Source: Aureibacillus halotolerans (GTDB lineage Bacteria; Bacillota; Bacilli; Bacillales; DSM-28697). Taken from it: 64,000 nt of DNA. Of the stretch, positions 9,201 through 17,609 are shown in pieces. The stretch covers positions 1 to 64,000 of the forward strand of contig NZ_SNYJ01000021.1 in the NCBI RefSeq assembly GCF_004363045.1. The letters run 5' to 3'. The position numbers and the translations under genes were made by a program. The notes below the pieces were generated by a model that saw only the letters and a program-made list of their open reading frames with translations, was not told the DNA's origin and did no database searches. Every line of letters starts with the position of its first letter. Position 1 is the stretch's first letter.

Positions 9201-9506
9201 ACCCTTCATCCTCTCTGGCGAGTCACATTGGTACTTCATGTCGCATTATGTATACCCTAATTCTATGGAGGTCACACTTCCTAGTTTGTTCGTTTACAAC
9301 GCAACTTAACCTCCGTTTTTAATCCCATCAAGTCTAGCGTTATTTTAACATGGAATTAGCATGGATTCTATGTTGGGGTAAACCGTAATATTTGCTTTCG
9401 TTGTTATGAAAAGCCCTTCGTGTATTCATTATATGAAAAAGGAAGGCCGACCGCAAAAGTCATTTTCATAACTTTTGGGACGCCCTCCTGAATACAAGTT
9501 TTCAGC

Positions 9507-9647
9507 TTACAGCCAAGCTGCTCCTACGATGATCAATAGAATAAACAACACAACGATTAACGCGAAACCTTTGCCATAGCCGCCGCCGCAACCACAATTA
9601 GAACCTTGTTGATAACCGCCACAGCCGTATCCTCCATAGTATCCCAT
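9507..9647 (-). CDS. YjcZ-family sporulation peptide
   Basis: 46 residues: a Gly/Tyr/Cys-rich N-terminus ([12 protein letters not shown]) and a single C-terminal hydrophobic helix ([19 protein letters not shown]), the hallmark of YjcZ/YhcZ-type spore membrane peptides. ATG at 9647 has AAGGAGG upstream. A paralogue lies just upstream on the same strand. Confidence 0.82.
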   Translation of the reverse strand: MGYYGGYGCGGYQQGSNCGCGGGYGKGFALIVVLFILLIIVGAAWL

Positions 9648-9724
9648 AATTGGAATCCTCCTTATCGTTTTCGAAGATGGCTTCATGAAGCCCTTCAATC
9701 ATTTTTATCCCTACTGGCTATCGG

Positions 9725-9826
9725 TTAACAATAACCACTAGCACCTGCTCCAACAACGATCAATAGAATAAACAAGACAACAACGAATGTAAAAGCACTA
9801 CCACGTCCATAACCCGTTGCACTCAT
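9725..9826 (-). CDS. YjcZ-like tiny membrane peptide
   Basis: 33 residues (MSATGYGRGSAFTFVVVLFI, then LLIVVGAGASGYC). It shares the hydrophobic helix of its neighbour but lacks the long Gly/Cys head. AAGGAGGTGG precedes the ATG at 9826 at good spacing, which supports translation. Probably a tandem duplicate of the YjcZ-type gene. Confidence 0.7.
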   Translation of the reverse strand: MSATGYGRGSAFTFVVVLFILLIVVGAGASGYC

Positions 9827-10026
9827 GTAAGCCACCTCCTTCTTTCACTACAGACTATGCGTAAGGTGGGTAGATTGCTATAGACGAATACCTAGTTTTT
9901 TCGAACTTAGGGAAATACCTAGTGCCCCATCAGGTAACGTAGATCTTATTTTATTCAGGATGAGTTATCGTGCTTGTTTTCGCACAAGTTAACAGCTGGA
10001 AATCATTTTCTCTGGGCAAACGGCTA

Positions 10027-10113
10027 TACGTTCGCTTTCACCCTAAAGGGCACAAGTGCAACATCGACTCGAAAAGACCTCGTCATGACTTCTTAGTCGT
10101 GGAGTCTCGCTAG
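10027..10113 (-). repeat. Interspersed repeat family E, copy 1
   Basis: In reverse complement it reads a GACTAGCGAGACTCC block, then a conserved stretch with GACGAGGTC and GATGTTGCACTTGT, ending near TAGGGT. The same blocks occur at 16196-16283, 16863-16955 and 21085-21140. The stretch 9827-10026 shows no gene. Confidence 0.7.
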
Positions 10114-10177
10114 TCGTCGCTTTTGGTTATGATAAAGGGCGAATCAAAAAAGGCCGACCTTTTATGGTTTCATTTTG

Positions 10178-10373
10178 GGTCATCACCACAACTTGGGGTT
10201 GACATAAATACGAGCGGTCATACGCTCGCTTTCCGCGGGCGAACTGCGAGCCTCCTCGGCGCTTATCAGCGCACTGTGGGGTCTCGCTTAGCTCGCTTTT
10301 CCCGCAGGAGTCTCGCTAGTGACCGCTGGTTTATAGAATTTTACTTTTTGCACCTTCTGAATCGGTTGTACCT
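10178..10373 (+). repeat. Interspersed repeat family A, copy 1
   Basis: A core at 10213-10327 has inverted ends (AGCGGTCA ... TGACCGCT) and inner complementary blocks (CTTTCCGCGGG / CCCGCAGGAG). Near-identical flanks on both sides also occur at 57590-57783, so the repeat unit is about 195 bp. The open frame across it is not a gene. Confidence 0.8.
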
Positions 10374-10399
10374 CAACAGATTTGCTTTGTGACGACACT

Positions 10400-11070
10400 C
10401 AACTGCAAGGAAAGGCAGACTTAAACGACCACCTGCTAAAGCAGGTGGATTTGGTCATGAAATGTCGACGACTAAAGTCGTTGCTAAGACTGAAGTCATC
10501 TTGAAGCACCACATGCTTAAGCAAGCTGAATCTGACTAAACTCATTCTTCAATTTTAATAATATCTTCTTTCTCATCGTTAAGCTGGTTCGCAATATAGT
10601 TCCGAATGGTTTCTTCGTCTACCGTGCCTACTGTCGCACAAAAATAACCTCTTGCCCATAAGTGCTGTCCCCAATATTTCTTTTTGAGGTCAGGAAATTG
10701 ATCCTGAAGCAGCCTTGATGACCTCCCTTTTAGATAGTGCATGATTTTACTTGGAGCAATACTCGGCGGACACGATAGCAACAAATGAATGTGATCTTTC
10801 CCGACACTCCCTTGCAGAATGAATATCCCTCTCGCTTCGCAACCTTGCCGAATTAACTCACGTACCTTTACGGCAATGGGGCCTTTCAATACTTTATATC
10901 TGTATTTTGTTACCCAAATGACATGATATTTAATGTCATACACTGGGTGACTACTCTTTTTATAACCGGCCATACTTTTCACCTCGTACCTTCAGTATGG
11001 ACAGCAGAGGTTAAGGATAAAAGCGTATACCTTCTAAAGACGGTGGAGTTAGACCACGTGTTTGGAAATT
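10400..11070 (-). mobile_element. IS200/IS605-type element with tnpA only
   Basis: Contains one Y1 transposase gene. Downstream of it a CCACCTGC/GCAGGTGG hairpin (10429-10448) looks like the subterminal end hairpin of IS200-type elements, and an imperfect hairpin near 11025-11045 may be the other end. Exact boundaries cannot be fixed from one copy. No tnpB is present. Confidence 0.5.
10542..10973 (-). CDS. tnpA: IS200/IS605-family transposase TnpA
   Basis: Single-strand DNA transposase of the HUH (Y1) class. 143 residues carrying the HUH motif in DHIHLLLS and the C-terminal helix with the catalytic Tyr region (TVGTVDEETIRNYI). Full length for the family with no visible frameshift, so it could be active. 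ATG at 10973 follows GAGGTG; the GTG nine bases earlier overlaps that site. Confidence 0.92.
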   Translation of the reverse strand: MAGYKKSSHPVYDIKYHVIWVTKYRYKVLKGPIAVKVRELIRQGCEARGIFILQGSVGKDHIHLLLSCPPSIAPSKIMHYLKGRSSRLLQDQFPDLKKKYWGQHLWARGYFCATVGTVDEETIRNYIANQLNDEKEDIIKIEE

Positions 11071-11262
11071 AAAGGTTAAACGCAGACATTAATTGTTGCG
11101 AAATGTACGAATGTTGTCCAAGTCAACCCCGACTTTTGGGTAAGAGCCTTCATTTTCAACTGTTACCAAACGAATTTCGTGTAAAAGGCACCAAGTCCTC
11201 TACCTTGAAACAATGCACTAACTTGCCTTATTTGGTTGCAACACGGCTTTTTACCCTCTATT

Positions 11263-11450
11263 GGAGACCGAGCCACATGAAAACAATGTACGCAGAAACA
11301 AACATCAGCGTAGTCAACAGACGTAGACTCTAGTGGGATCAGCTCGAGCTGAAGATCCCCCTCGAAAAAGCCATGCTTTTTCGAGGAAGCTGAAGCCGTG
11401 CCCCACTGAAAGCGAAGTATGTTGACGCAGCGGTCGACATTCCCGTACAC
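11263..11450 (+). repeat. Interspersed repeat family B, copy 1
   Basis: Contains CGCAGAAACAAACATCAGCG, GAGCTGAAGATCC and GAGGAAGCTGAAGCCGTGCC blocks that recur in reverse complement at 16283-16465 and in part at 21000-21170. The rest of 10974-11653 holds no gene I can support. Confidence 0.7.
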
Positions 11451-11653
11451 CTCATCGTGTTTGCTTTGCCGCAGGAGTCTTGCTAGTTACCGCTTTTGGT
11501 TATTGTAAAGAACGAATGAAATGACCTTGTTGGTTCAATTTCGACCATAACCAACGAAGGTAGTGGAAAGGGCACTAGCCAGATGAATAGGACACCAAAA
11601 TACAGGGTAAAGCCTTACAGGTTATCCATTCAAGGAAGGAGGAGGATGGGCCA

Positions 11654-12013
11654 ATGAGTTTTCAAATAAAACGTATATACGAAGCTCCGGAGCAATCAGA
11701 TGGAACCAGAGTGCTCGTTGACCGTGTTTGGCCAAGGGGTATGTCTAAAGAAGATGCAAGGCTAGATGATTGGGTGAAAGACATTACCCCTAGTACAGAA
11801 TTGAGGAAATGGTTTCAACACGATCCAGATAAATTTAAAGAATTCTCAAAGCGTTATAAACTTGAACTGACAAGCAAGGTGGCCACTGAAGCGATCCGAC
11901 AGCTACGAAACCAGGCGAGTAAGCAGACGGTCACTCTCCTTTACGCGGCCAAAGATGAAACGTATAATCACGCACACGTCTTGCTGGAGGTACTAGAACG
12001 TCCCCCCTCCTAA
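11654..12013 (+). CDS. DUF488 family protein (YeaO-like)
   Basis: 119 residues with the family's N-terminal RIYE...DGTRVLVDRVWPRG signature and a C-terminal TLLYAAKDETYNHAHVL motif. Function of the family is not established. AAGGAGGAGG lies ahead of the ATG. Stands alone between a repeat-rich gap and a bidirectional terminator. Confidence 0.85.
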   Translation: MSFQIKRIYEAPEQSDGTRVLVDRVWPRGMSKEDARLDDWVKDITPSTELRKWFQHDPDKFKEFSKRYKLELTSKVATEAIRQLRNQASKQTVTLLYAAKDETYNHAHVLLEVLERPPS

Positions 12014-12036
12014 CCATTACTGCTCCACGTGCATAC

Positions 12037-12085
12037 AAAAAAACCACCAAGGATGAATGAATCATTCCTAGTGGTTTTTAAAAAT
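12037..12085. terminator. Bidirectional terminator
   Basis: ACCAC...GGATGA and TCATTCCTAGTGGT arms with A-run before and T-run after, between the convergent DUF488 and DinB genes. Confidence 0.8.
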
Positions 12086-12148
12086 AAGGATATCTCATTA
12101 AACGTGCGGGTCAAAAGGACGCCTCAACAGATCTGATCGATGAATTGG

Positions 12149-12634
12149 CTACTGTTTATCAAACAATCCCCTGTTGATCAAGTTCGCCGTAATTGGCGGC
12201 TTCCCAATCTCACGTGCCCATACAGAGAGTTGCCCAACATGGTGAATCTCGTGGGCAATGACATGCCTCATTACCTCACCATGCCTAAAACTGATCGTTT
12301 CCCCATTAGCATTTGTCTCGGATAACGTTTGAGCTTCCATATCGTCTGTCCACGCTTTGACAAAGGGTCTGACCACTTCCATATGATATTCATGTGAGAG
12401 CTGCTTCACTTTCTGTAAGGTCGCATAGTGTTCAAATGGTGGTTCTTCAGGCTCTTCCTTGCCCTGGAGCCCTACTAGCCAGCTGTATTCAACATCGACA
12501 ATGTGAAACAGAGTGTAGAGTAAACTTCCTGGTCCACCTACTCGCTGCTTCAACAATTCTTCTTCGGATATGCCTTCGCACCATGAGAACCAGTCTTCGC
12601 GAACTTGCCAATTGTATTGAAACAATGTGAGCAT
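12149..12634 (-). CDS. DinB family protein
   Basis: 161 residues of the DinB/YfiT four-helix metal-binding fold. Candidate metal ligands are the His of LFHIVDVEYSW and the HEIHHVGQL motif. The family includes thiol transferases and stress-induced proteins, and no substrate can be inferred here. ATG at 12634 has GGAGGT seven bases before it. Confidence 0.82.
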   Translation of the reverse strand: MLTLFQYNWQVREDWFSWCEGISEEELLKQRVGGPGSLLYTLFHIVDVEYSWLVGLQGKEEPEEPPFEHYATLQKVKQLSHEYHMEVVRPFVKAWTDDMEAQTLSETNANGETISFRHGEVMRHVIAHEIHHVGQLSVWAREIGKPPITANLINRGLFDKQ

Positions 12635-12692
12635 CACATCGACCTCCATATTGGATGAATGTTTAGTGCTACATGCTCGTCCCTATCTTCGC

Positions 12693-13592
12693 CTACTGAA
12701 AAACGACCGTTTTATTTCCGTGAACAATAACGCGATCCTCGACATGCCATGTGACTGCACGTGCCAATACATTACGTTCAATTGTTCGCCCAATACGTTT
12801 TAGATCCTCGACATCGTCTTTATGGTCGACTCTGGCGACATCCTGTTCAATAATTGGCCCTTCGTCCAGCTCGTCGGTCACATAATGAGAGGTAGCACCA
12901 ATCAGCTTTACACCGCGATCATATGCTCTTTCATAAGGATGTGCTCCCACAAATGCAGGCAGGAAGGAATGGTGAATGTTAATGATTGAATGAGGATGGG
13001 TAACGACAAATTCTGGTGAAAGAATTTGCATGTATCTGGCAAGAACAATGAGATCCGCTTGGTTTCCAACAAGCTCGAGCTGCTTTGCCTCAGCTTCCTT
13101 TTTCGTGTCTTTCGTAACTGGGATGTGGTGAAAAGGGATGCCCAGCATTTCGACACTTTCCCGTAAATCCTCATGATTGCTAATGACCATAGGAATGTTC
13201 ACAAGTAAATCTCCTGCTTGCCAGCGCCAAAGAAGCTCTAGCAGGCAGTGACTCCCCTTCGATGCAAAGATGACCATATTTTTACGCTGAGATGCCCGTG
13301 AGAGCCTCCAATCCATTTGGAACTTTGTGGCTGCGTCGTTCATTTTCGTCTCGAAAACCGATAGAAATTGATCCATGTATGCTGATTCAAATTCAATTCT
13401 CAAGAAAAATTGCCCACCAGTAGGATCCGTTGTGTATTGACTGGATTCAATGATGTTCGCTCCTTGCATGTAAAGCAAATCAGAGACAGCGGCTACGATG
13501 CCTGGCTTGTCTGGACAGCTGATGAGCAACCTGGCGCGATGCTCATTGACCCTATCGTGCTTCTCCCAGCGTTCCGTGCGTATATGCTTCAA
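12693..13592 (-). CDS. purU: Formyltetrahydrofolate deformylase
   Basis: Hydrolyses 10-formyl-tetrahydrofolate to formate and tetrahydrofolate, balancing the one-carbon pool. 299 residues: N-terminal ACT domain (about 20-95) and a formyltransferase-fold domain with the catalytic segment NIHHSFLP (205-212) and downstream SHYVTDELDEGP. Start is TTG at 13592 with AGGGGGA eight bases upstream. Follows hemZ by 14 bp on the same strand, so probably co-transcribed. Confidence 0.92.
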   Translation of the reverse strand: MKHIRTERWEKHDRVNEHRARLLISCPDKPGIVAAVSDLLYMQGANIIESSQYTTDPTGGQFFLRIEFESAYMDQFLSVFETKMNDAATKFQMDWRLSRASQRKNMVIFASKGSHCLLELLWRWQAGDLLVNIPMVISNHEDLRESVEMLGIPFHHIPVTKDTKKEAEAKQLELVGNQADLIVLARYMQILSPEFVVTHPHSIINIHHSFLPAFVGAHPYERAYDRGVKLIGATSHYVTDELDEGPIIEQDVARVDHKDDVEDLKRIGRTIERNVLARAVTWHVEDRVIVHGNKTVVFQ

Positions 13593-13606
13593 CGTATGGC
13601 TCCCCC

Positions 13607-15085
13607 TTATATAACCTTATTTTCATTTGTCTGATCGTTAAATATCTCATCTAACATGTGCAGCTTTTTTTTAATGCTGTCTCTGTAACTTAGCATATAG
13701 GAAGCTGGATCTTTCGGGTTGGCAAACCGTTGAATTTTTCCTGTAGCTGGATCGACAAATTTGCTTGCCGCTCCACAGCCAATGCCTATAATGGTCTGCA
13801 TTTCTTCCATAATCATAATATTGTATAGGCTCTCAAATCCAGCTTTTGCATACCCTGTATTTTCAAGGTTCCCAAGAATGTTCTTTTGACGATAAACATA
13901 ATACGGCAAATAGTCGTGCTGTCCCATCCAATGCTCGGCAGCTTCCATCATACGAACGACCTCATCACGATCTGCCACTTTGTAGCGGTCACGATTTTTC
14001 GTCATTTTAGAGGCCCGTTTAAAGGACAGCGTGTGCACCGTCAACGACGTAGGCATCAGTTTTCTCGTCTCTTCCAATGTATAAAGAAATTCCTTCGTCG
14101 TCTCCCCGGGCAGGCCAATAATTAAATCCATATTGATATTGTCCAATCCCATGTCCTTGGCAAGCCAGTACTTTTCAATCGTTTCCTCGACACTGTGGTG
14201 CCTTCCGATCGCATCAAGTGTATTCTGGATATACGATTGAGGGTTAATGCTAATTCGATCGACGTTCCATTTCTTCATGACATCAATTTTTTCCGGTGTA
14301 ATCGTATCCGGTCTACCTGCTTCCACAGTGAGCTCCCGAACATTTGCGACATCCGGCACTGTGGCATAAAGATGCTCATACAAATGATCCATCTCTTCAG
14401 CGGTAATACTTGTAGGCGTTCCACCACCAAAATAAATCGTCGTCACCCTGACATCGTTCTTACTGAGCCACTCTCCAATGGCTTCTATTTCTTCCTCAAG
14501 TGCTTTAAGAAAGCCACTCACCTGCCCACTAGCACGCCTAATTGCGTAAGCGGGAAACGTACAATACGCGCACTTTGTCGGACAATATGGAATGCCTATG
14601 TACAAACTGACTTCCTGTTTTAGAGCATACAAATCAGGCAGCGACGCCTGCTGCCTTTTTGTAATTCTATTCATAAGCCTTGTTTTATCAGGCTGTATTT
14701 TGTAAGTGCTTTGTAGCTGTGTTTCTATGGCTTCAGAATTTGCCCCTTCTCGAAGCTGATTATGAAACAGCTTTGTCGGACGAATGCCTGTTAAAAAGCC
14801 CCATGGCTGTGTGCGATCAGTCAGCTTTTCCAACGTGGCTAACAGCCCTTCATTAATGGCCCGTTTCACGAGGTCTTCTTCATCAGGTGCGACGGTTCGC
14901 TCTTCGATTAACGTCTTCTCTGCTGTAATCAATGTAACAGTAAGTTTAGTACCTTCTTGTTGAATGACGACCTCCATGTCGGCATCCGCCTCATCGGAAC
15001 AAATCGTCGTTGTTTCAAAGAACAAATCGGCTATTCGTCGAATCGAAGGATGCAGTCGTTCTGAGGCTCCTGTGATGCGGATCAT
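13607..15085 (-). CDS. hemZ: Radical SAM coproporphyrinogen dehydrogenase HemZ
   Basis: Oxygen-independent coproporphyrinogen III oxidase-like enzyme of the HemN/HemZ group. About 492 residues. The radical SAM cluster motif is GIPYCPTKCAYC (three Cys near 168-175), followed by YFGGGTPTS for SAM binding. The long N-terminal domain before the radical SAM core is characteristic of HemZ. ATG at 15085 is favoured for spacing from AAGGA; another ATG lies six bases upstream. yhaX follows upstream on the same strand as in B. subtilis. Confidence 0.92.
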   Translation of the reverse strand: MIRITGASERLHPSIRRIADLFFETTTICSDEADADMEVVIQQEGTKLTVTLITAEKTLIEERTVAPDEEDLVKRAINEGLLATLEKLTDRTQPWGFLTGIRPTKLFHNQLREGANSEAIETQLQSTYKIQPDKTRLMNRITKRQQASLPDLYALKQEVSLYIGIPYCPTKCAYCTFPAYAIRRASGQVSGFLKALEEEIEAIGEWLSKNDVRVTTIYFGGGTPTSITAEEMDHLYEHLYATVPDVANVRELTVEAGRPDTITPEKIDVMKKWNVDRISINPQSYIQNTLDAIGRHHSVEETIEKYWLAKDMGLDNINMDLIIGLPGETTKEFLYTLEETRKLMPTSLTVHTLSFKRASKMTKNRDRYKVADRDEVVRMMEAAEHWMGQHDYLPYYVYRQKNILGNLENTGYAKAGFESLYNIMIMEEMQTIIGIGCGAASKFVDPATGKIQRFANPKDPASYMLSYRDSIKKKLHMLDEIFNDQTNENKVI

Positions 15086-15172
15086 TTTCATCCTTGCCTG
15101 TCATCCCTTTCGTCAGTTGCTGTAACCAAGTGTACAGAACCAACGTCAGAAAAGCAATTGCGAAAAAAGCCG

Positions 15173-16039
15173 TTATTTGCGTAGCGTCAAGGAATGGACA
15201 AAGCTCGTATCAAGCTGTTTTCGGAAAAGTTCTTTGATCATATAGGCGACGCCATTTTCATCGTTTGAACGAGTAATCCAGTCCGATGCTTTTTTCACTT
15301 CAAACGGGGCATTGCCCATTGATACGCCAACCCCCGCAAAACGGATCATGCCCATGTCGGACGCATCATCACCAATGGCGACAATTTCAGCGGCCGGCAC
15401 TTCGAGCATTCTCGCCAACTGCTGCAGTCCATACGCCTTATTCACGCCTGATGGGAGAATGGATAGGTGGTGTTTTCCTTCTTTAATAATTGTGAGCTCT
15501 GGGAAAGCTGACGCAATGTAATCCTCTGCTTTTTCGAGCACATGGTCATCGTAAAAATGGCAATCCACTTTAGGACAATCGAGTGGATGATCTCTCACAT
15601 GGTCCCCAAGTGATTCAACAAATTGGATTGGATACATGACAGGATCACCTAAACCAAAGACTGTTTTTGACACAAGTTGTGGTTTGGATGGGTGGCTGTT
15701 GCCAATGGCATACTTCTCATGCATTAAACGTATGCTGCACTTAAATGTCTCTAAAATTTGCACAACGCCAAAAATAATATCGCTATTCAGCCGACGATTG
15801 ACTACTGGGAATTCAGTGTCCTTGCTGACGTAAGCCCCGCCATGCGTAATTAAATCCTCTGGTATTTTCAAGGCCTTGGCAACTTTACGAGCAGAAAGAA
15901 AATGCCGGTTCGTGACTAAAGTGACATGTACGCCTTTGTCTCTTACATACTGAACAGCCTCTTTGGTTTGCTTCGTCAGTCGTCCGTTCGACTTCAGGAG
16001 CGTACCGTCTACATTTAAAGCAAGCAAGCGATAGACCAT
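15173..16039 (-). CDS. yhaX: Cof-type HAD-family protein YhaX
   Basis: About 288 residues with the HAD Cof-type layout: motif I near the N-terminus, a cap domain, and motif IV GDDASDMGMIRFAG near residue 225. Motif I reads LNVDGTLL (Asn9, Asp11), so the usual nucleophilic Asp is Asn. That predicts weak or no phosphatase activity unless the protein uses another chemistry. I recall the same Asn in B. subtilis YhaX, a sporulation-linked gene next to hemZ. ATG at 16039 has better spacing from AGGAGG than the ATG at 16045. Confidence 0.85.
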   Translation of the reverse strand: MVYRLLALNVDGTLLKSNGRLTKQTKEAVQYVRDKGVHVTLVTNRHFLSARKVAKALKIPEDLITHGGAYVSKDTEFPVVNRRLNSDIIFGVVQILETFKCSIRLMHEKYAIGNSHPSKPQLVSKTVFGLGDPVMYPIQFVESLGDHVRDHPLDCPKVDCHFYDDHVLEKAEDYIASAFPELTIIKEGKHHLSILPSGVNKAYGLQQLARMLEVPAAEIVAIGDDASDMGMIRFAGVGVSMGNAPFEVKKASDWITRSNDENGVAYMIKELFRKQLDTSFVHSLTLRK

Positions 16040-16195
16040 TTGCATGCTCCTCCTTTTTTCGTTTCTGTTCCCACTTTATGAAAGCAAGTCAGGCAATAGA
16101 ACTGCTTGAACAGGAGGATATTCGTTTGTAGAGGTAGATGTGACCAATCAAGGGGCCAGCTGTAGCGTGAGCAAGAAAAAAAGCGTTAACAAAAC

Positions 16196-16465
16196 AAAAG
16201 CAGCCACTAGCAAGACTCCTGTGGCAAAGAAAACGCGACGAGGTACTTTCGAGTTGATGTTGCACTTGTACCAGTAAGGTGTAAAGAAAATACGACCGCT
16301 TCGTCAAAATACTTCGCTTTCCGCGGGCACGGCTTCAGCTTCCTCGGAGTCTTGCTTTCCTCCGGGATCTTCAGCTCGCGCTGTTCCCGCTGGAGTCTGC
16401 GTATTTTGACTACGCTGATGTTTCTTTCTGCGTAAATTGTTTTTATTTTGTCTGGGTCTCGTATA
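16196..16465. repeat. Composite repeat: family E copy 2 joined to family B copy 2 (inverted)
   Basis: 16196-16283 matches family E (CACTAGCAAGACTCC, GATGTTGCACTTGTACC). 16283-16465 is family B in reverse complement (CACGGCTTCAGCTTCCTCGG, GATCTTCAGCTCG, CGCTGATGTTTC). Part of the gene-free stretch 16040-17179. Confidence 0.75.
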
Positions 16466-16735
16466 GCGGAGAAACGGAAAAGCGAGTTGAACCATATTGC
16501 TTTAGGAAACAAGACAAGTAAGCGCATCGTTACATGCAAAGTTATAACACCTAATGTAGATTCAGCAGTGGACTTCATGTTTGTTTGTGATTCAAACAAC
16601 TTTCGCAGTGCAAAATCAACTTCAACGTTAGCTGTGCTTGAGTGGAGACAATCTGAATTAGGTCTATTGAAATAAGGAGAAAACCACTTACTTTATTTAG
16701 TAAAGTGAAGATACCAACGTTCACTATCTTATACC

Positions 16736-16767
16736 GCCTAAAGAAATGAAGCTTCATTTCTTTAGGC
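16736..16767. repeat. Perfect 32-bp palindrome
   Basis: GCCTAAAGAAATGAAG and its exact reverse complement abut with no spacer. No T-run follows. It stands alone in a stretch (16466-16862) where I see no gene. Confidence 0.85.
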
Positions 16768-16862
16768 TAAGAATTCTTCAACATATGAAATTAGCTGGAA
16801 TGAGTAAAATCCAGAACATAATTGTTTTAGCCGTGTCAGAACAATAAAAAGCGTAATAAATC

Positions 16863-17046
16863 AAAAGCAGCCACTAGCGAGACTCCAGCGGCAAAGAAAA
16901 CACGATGAGGTCCTTTCGAATCGATGTTGCACTTGTACCCGTAGGGTGTAAAAGCGAGCTAAGCGAGACCCCACAGAGCGCGCAAGCGATCGAGGAGGCT
17001 CGCAGTTCGCCCGCGGAAAGCGAGCGTATGGCAGCTTGTATAAAAA
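16863..17046 (-). repeat. Family A copy with an internal family E block
   Basis: In reverse complement this is family A (inverted ends, GAGCCTCC, TCTCGCTTAGCTCGCTTTT), but about 58 bp of family E sequence (GATGAGGTCCTTTCGAATCG onward) sits between the end block and the inner blocks. It shows that the families exchange or insert modules. Confidence 0.75.
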
Positions 17047-17139
17047 GCAACCACAACAATCAACTTCGGGTTTATCCAGCTGTATCTAGGTGTATGATAA
17101 TTATCTAGGCACGTGTAAAGCAGCTCTCCACAAAGAAAA

Positions 17140-17176
17140 AACTCCTAGAATCGATTTCGATCCTAGGAGTTTTGTC
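17140..17176 (-). terminator. Terminator of yheA
   Basis: ACTCCTAG...CTAGGAGT stem, with a T-run on the minus strand after it. Confidence 0.85.
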
Positions 17177-17179
17177 ATC

Positions 17180-17539
17180 TTATTCGTTTTCGTTGTCAAA
17201 GCCTTCGTAAAGTTGCTCAAGTGGCTTCATGATGATTTTATTTACATCTGTCAGCGTTTGAGAAAGTCGTTGCTCTGATTCCATGACTTTTGAAATCACG
17301 TCATGCTGCTGAACAAGCTGCGCTTGTTTTTGGGCTTGTTCAATTTCTTCTTGTGAAATTTCTTCGCCTTGCATTTGCTTTTGTTGCAAGCTCATTTGCA
17401 CTTGGCGGAAATTATCAAACAGTTTTTTACCTGTTTCATCTGCTTGTAGTTGGGCATAAAGTTCTTGTAATTCTTTGTAATCATTACTATTTCGAATTGC
17501 TGTTTCTAGCGCGTACGCTTCATCATATACATTTGCCAA
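17180..17539 (-). CDS. yheA: YlbF/YmcA-family protein YheA
   Basis: 119-residue, almost all-helical protein of the UPF0342/YlbF group (ANVYDEAYALETAIRNS start; glutamine-rich middle). Related YlbF and YmcA take part in a complex affecting RNA maturation and development; the role of YheA itself is unknown. Same strand and next to yheB as in B. subtilis; yheA is downstream with its own terminator. Confidence 0.88.
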   Translation of the reverse strand: MANVYDEAYALETAIRNSNDYKELQELYAQLQADETGKKLFDNFRQVQMSLQQKQMQGEEISQEEIEQAQKQAQLVQQHDVISKVMESEQRLSQTLTDVNKIIMKPLEQLYEGFDNENE

Positions 17540-17609
17540 TTGAATCCCTCCAAAAAACCATTATGCCCTCATCGTAACAAAAGTTTTTCCTTACGTACAC
17601 CGAGAGCCC

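Noticed and set aside
10123-10392. 89-codon ORF
   Set aside because: Lies wholly within repeat family A and its flanks; similar spurious frames appear in other copies.
16207-16599. 130-codon minus-strand ORF
   Set aside because: Built from family B and E repeat sequence; no ribosome binding site or recognisable domain.
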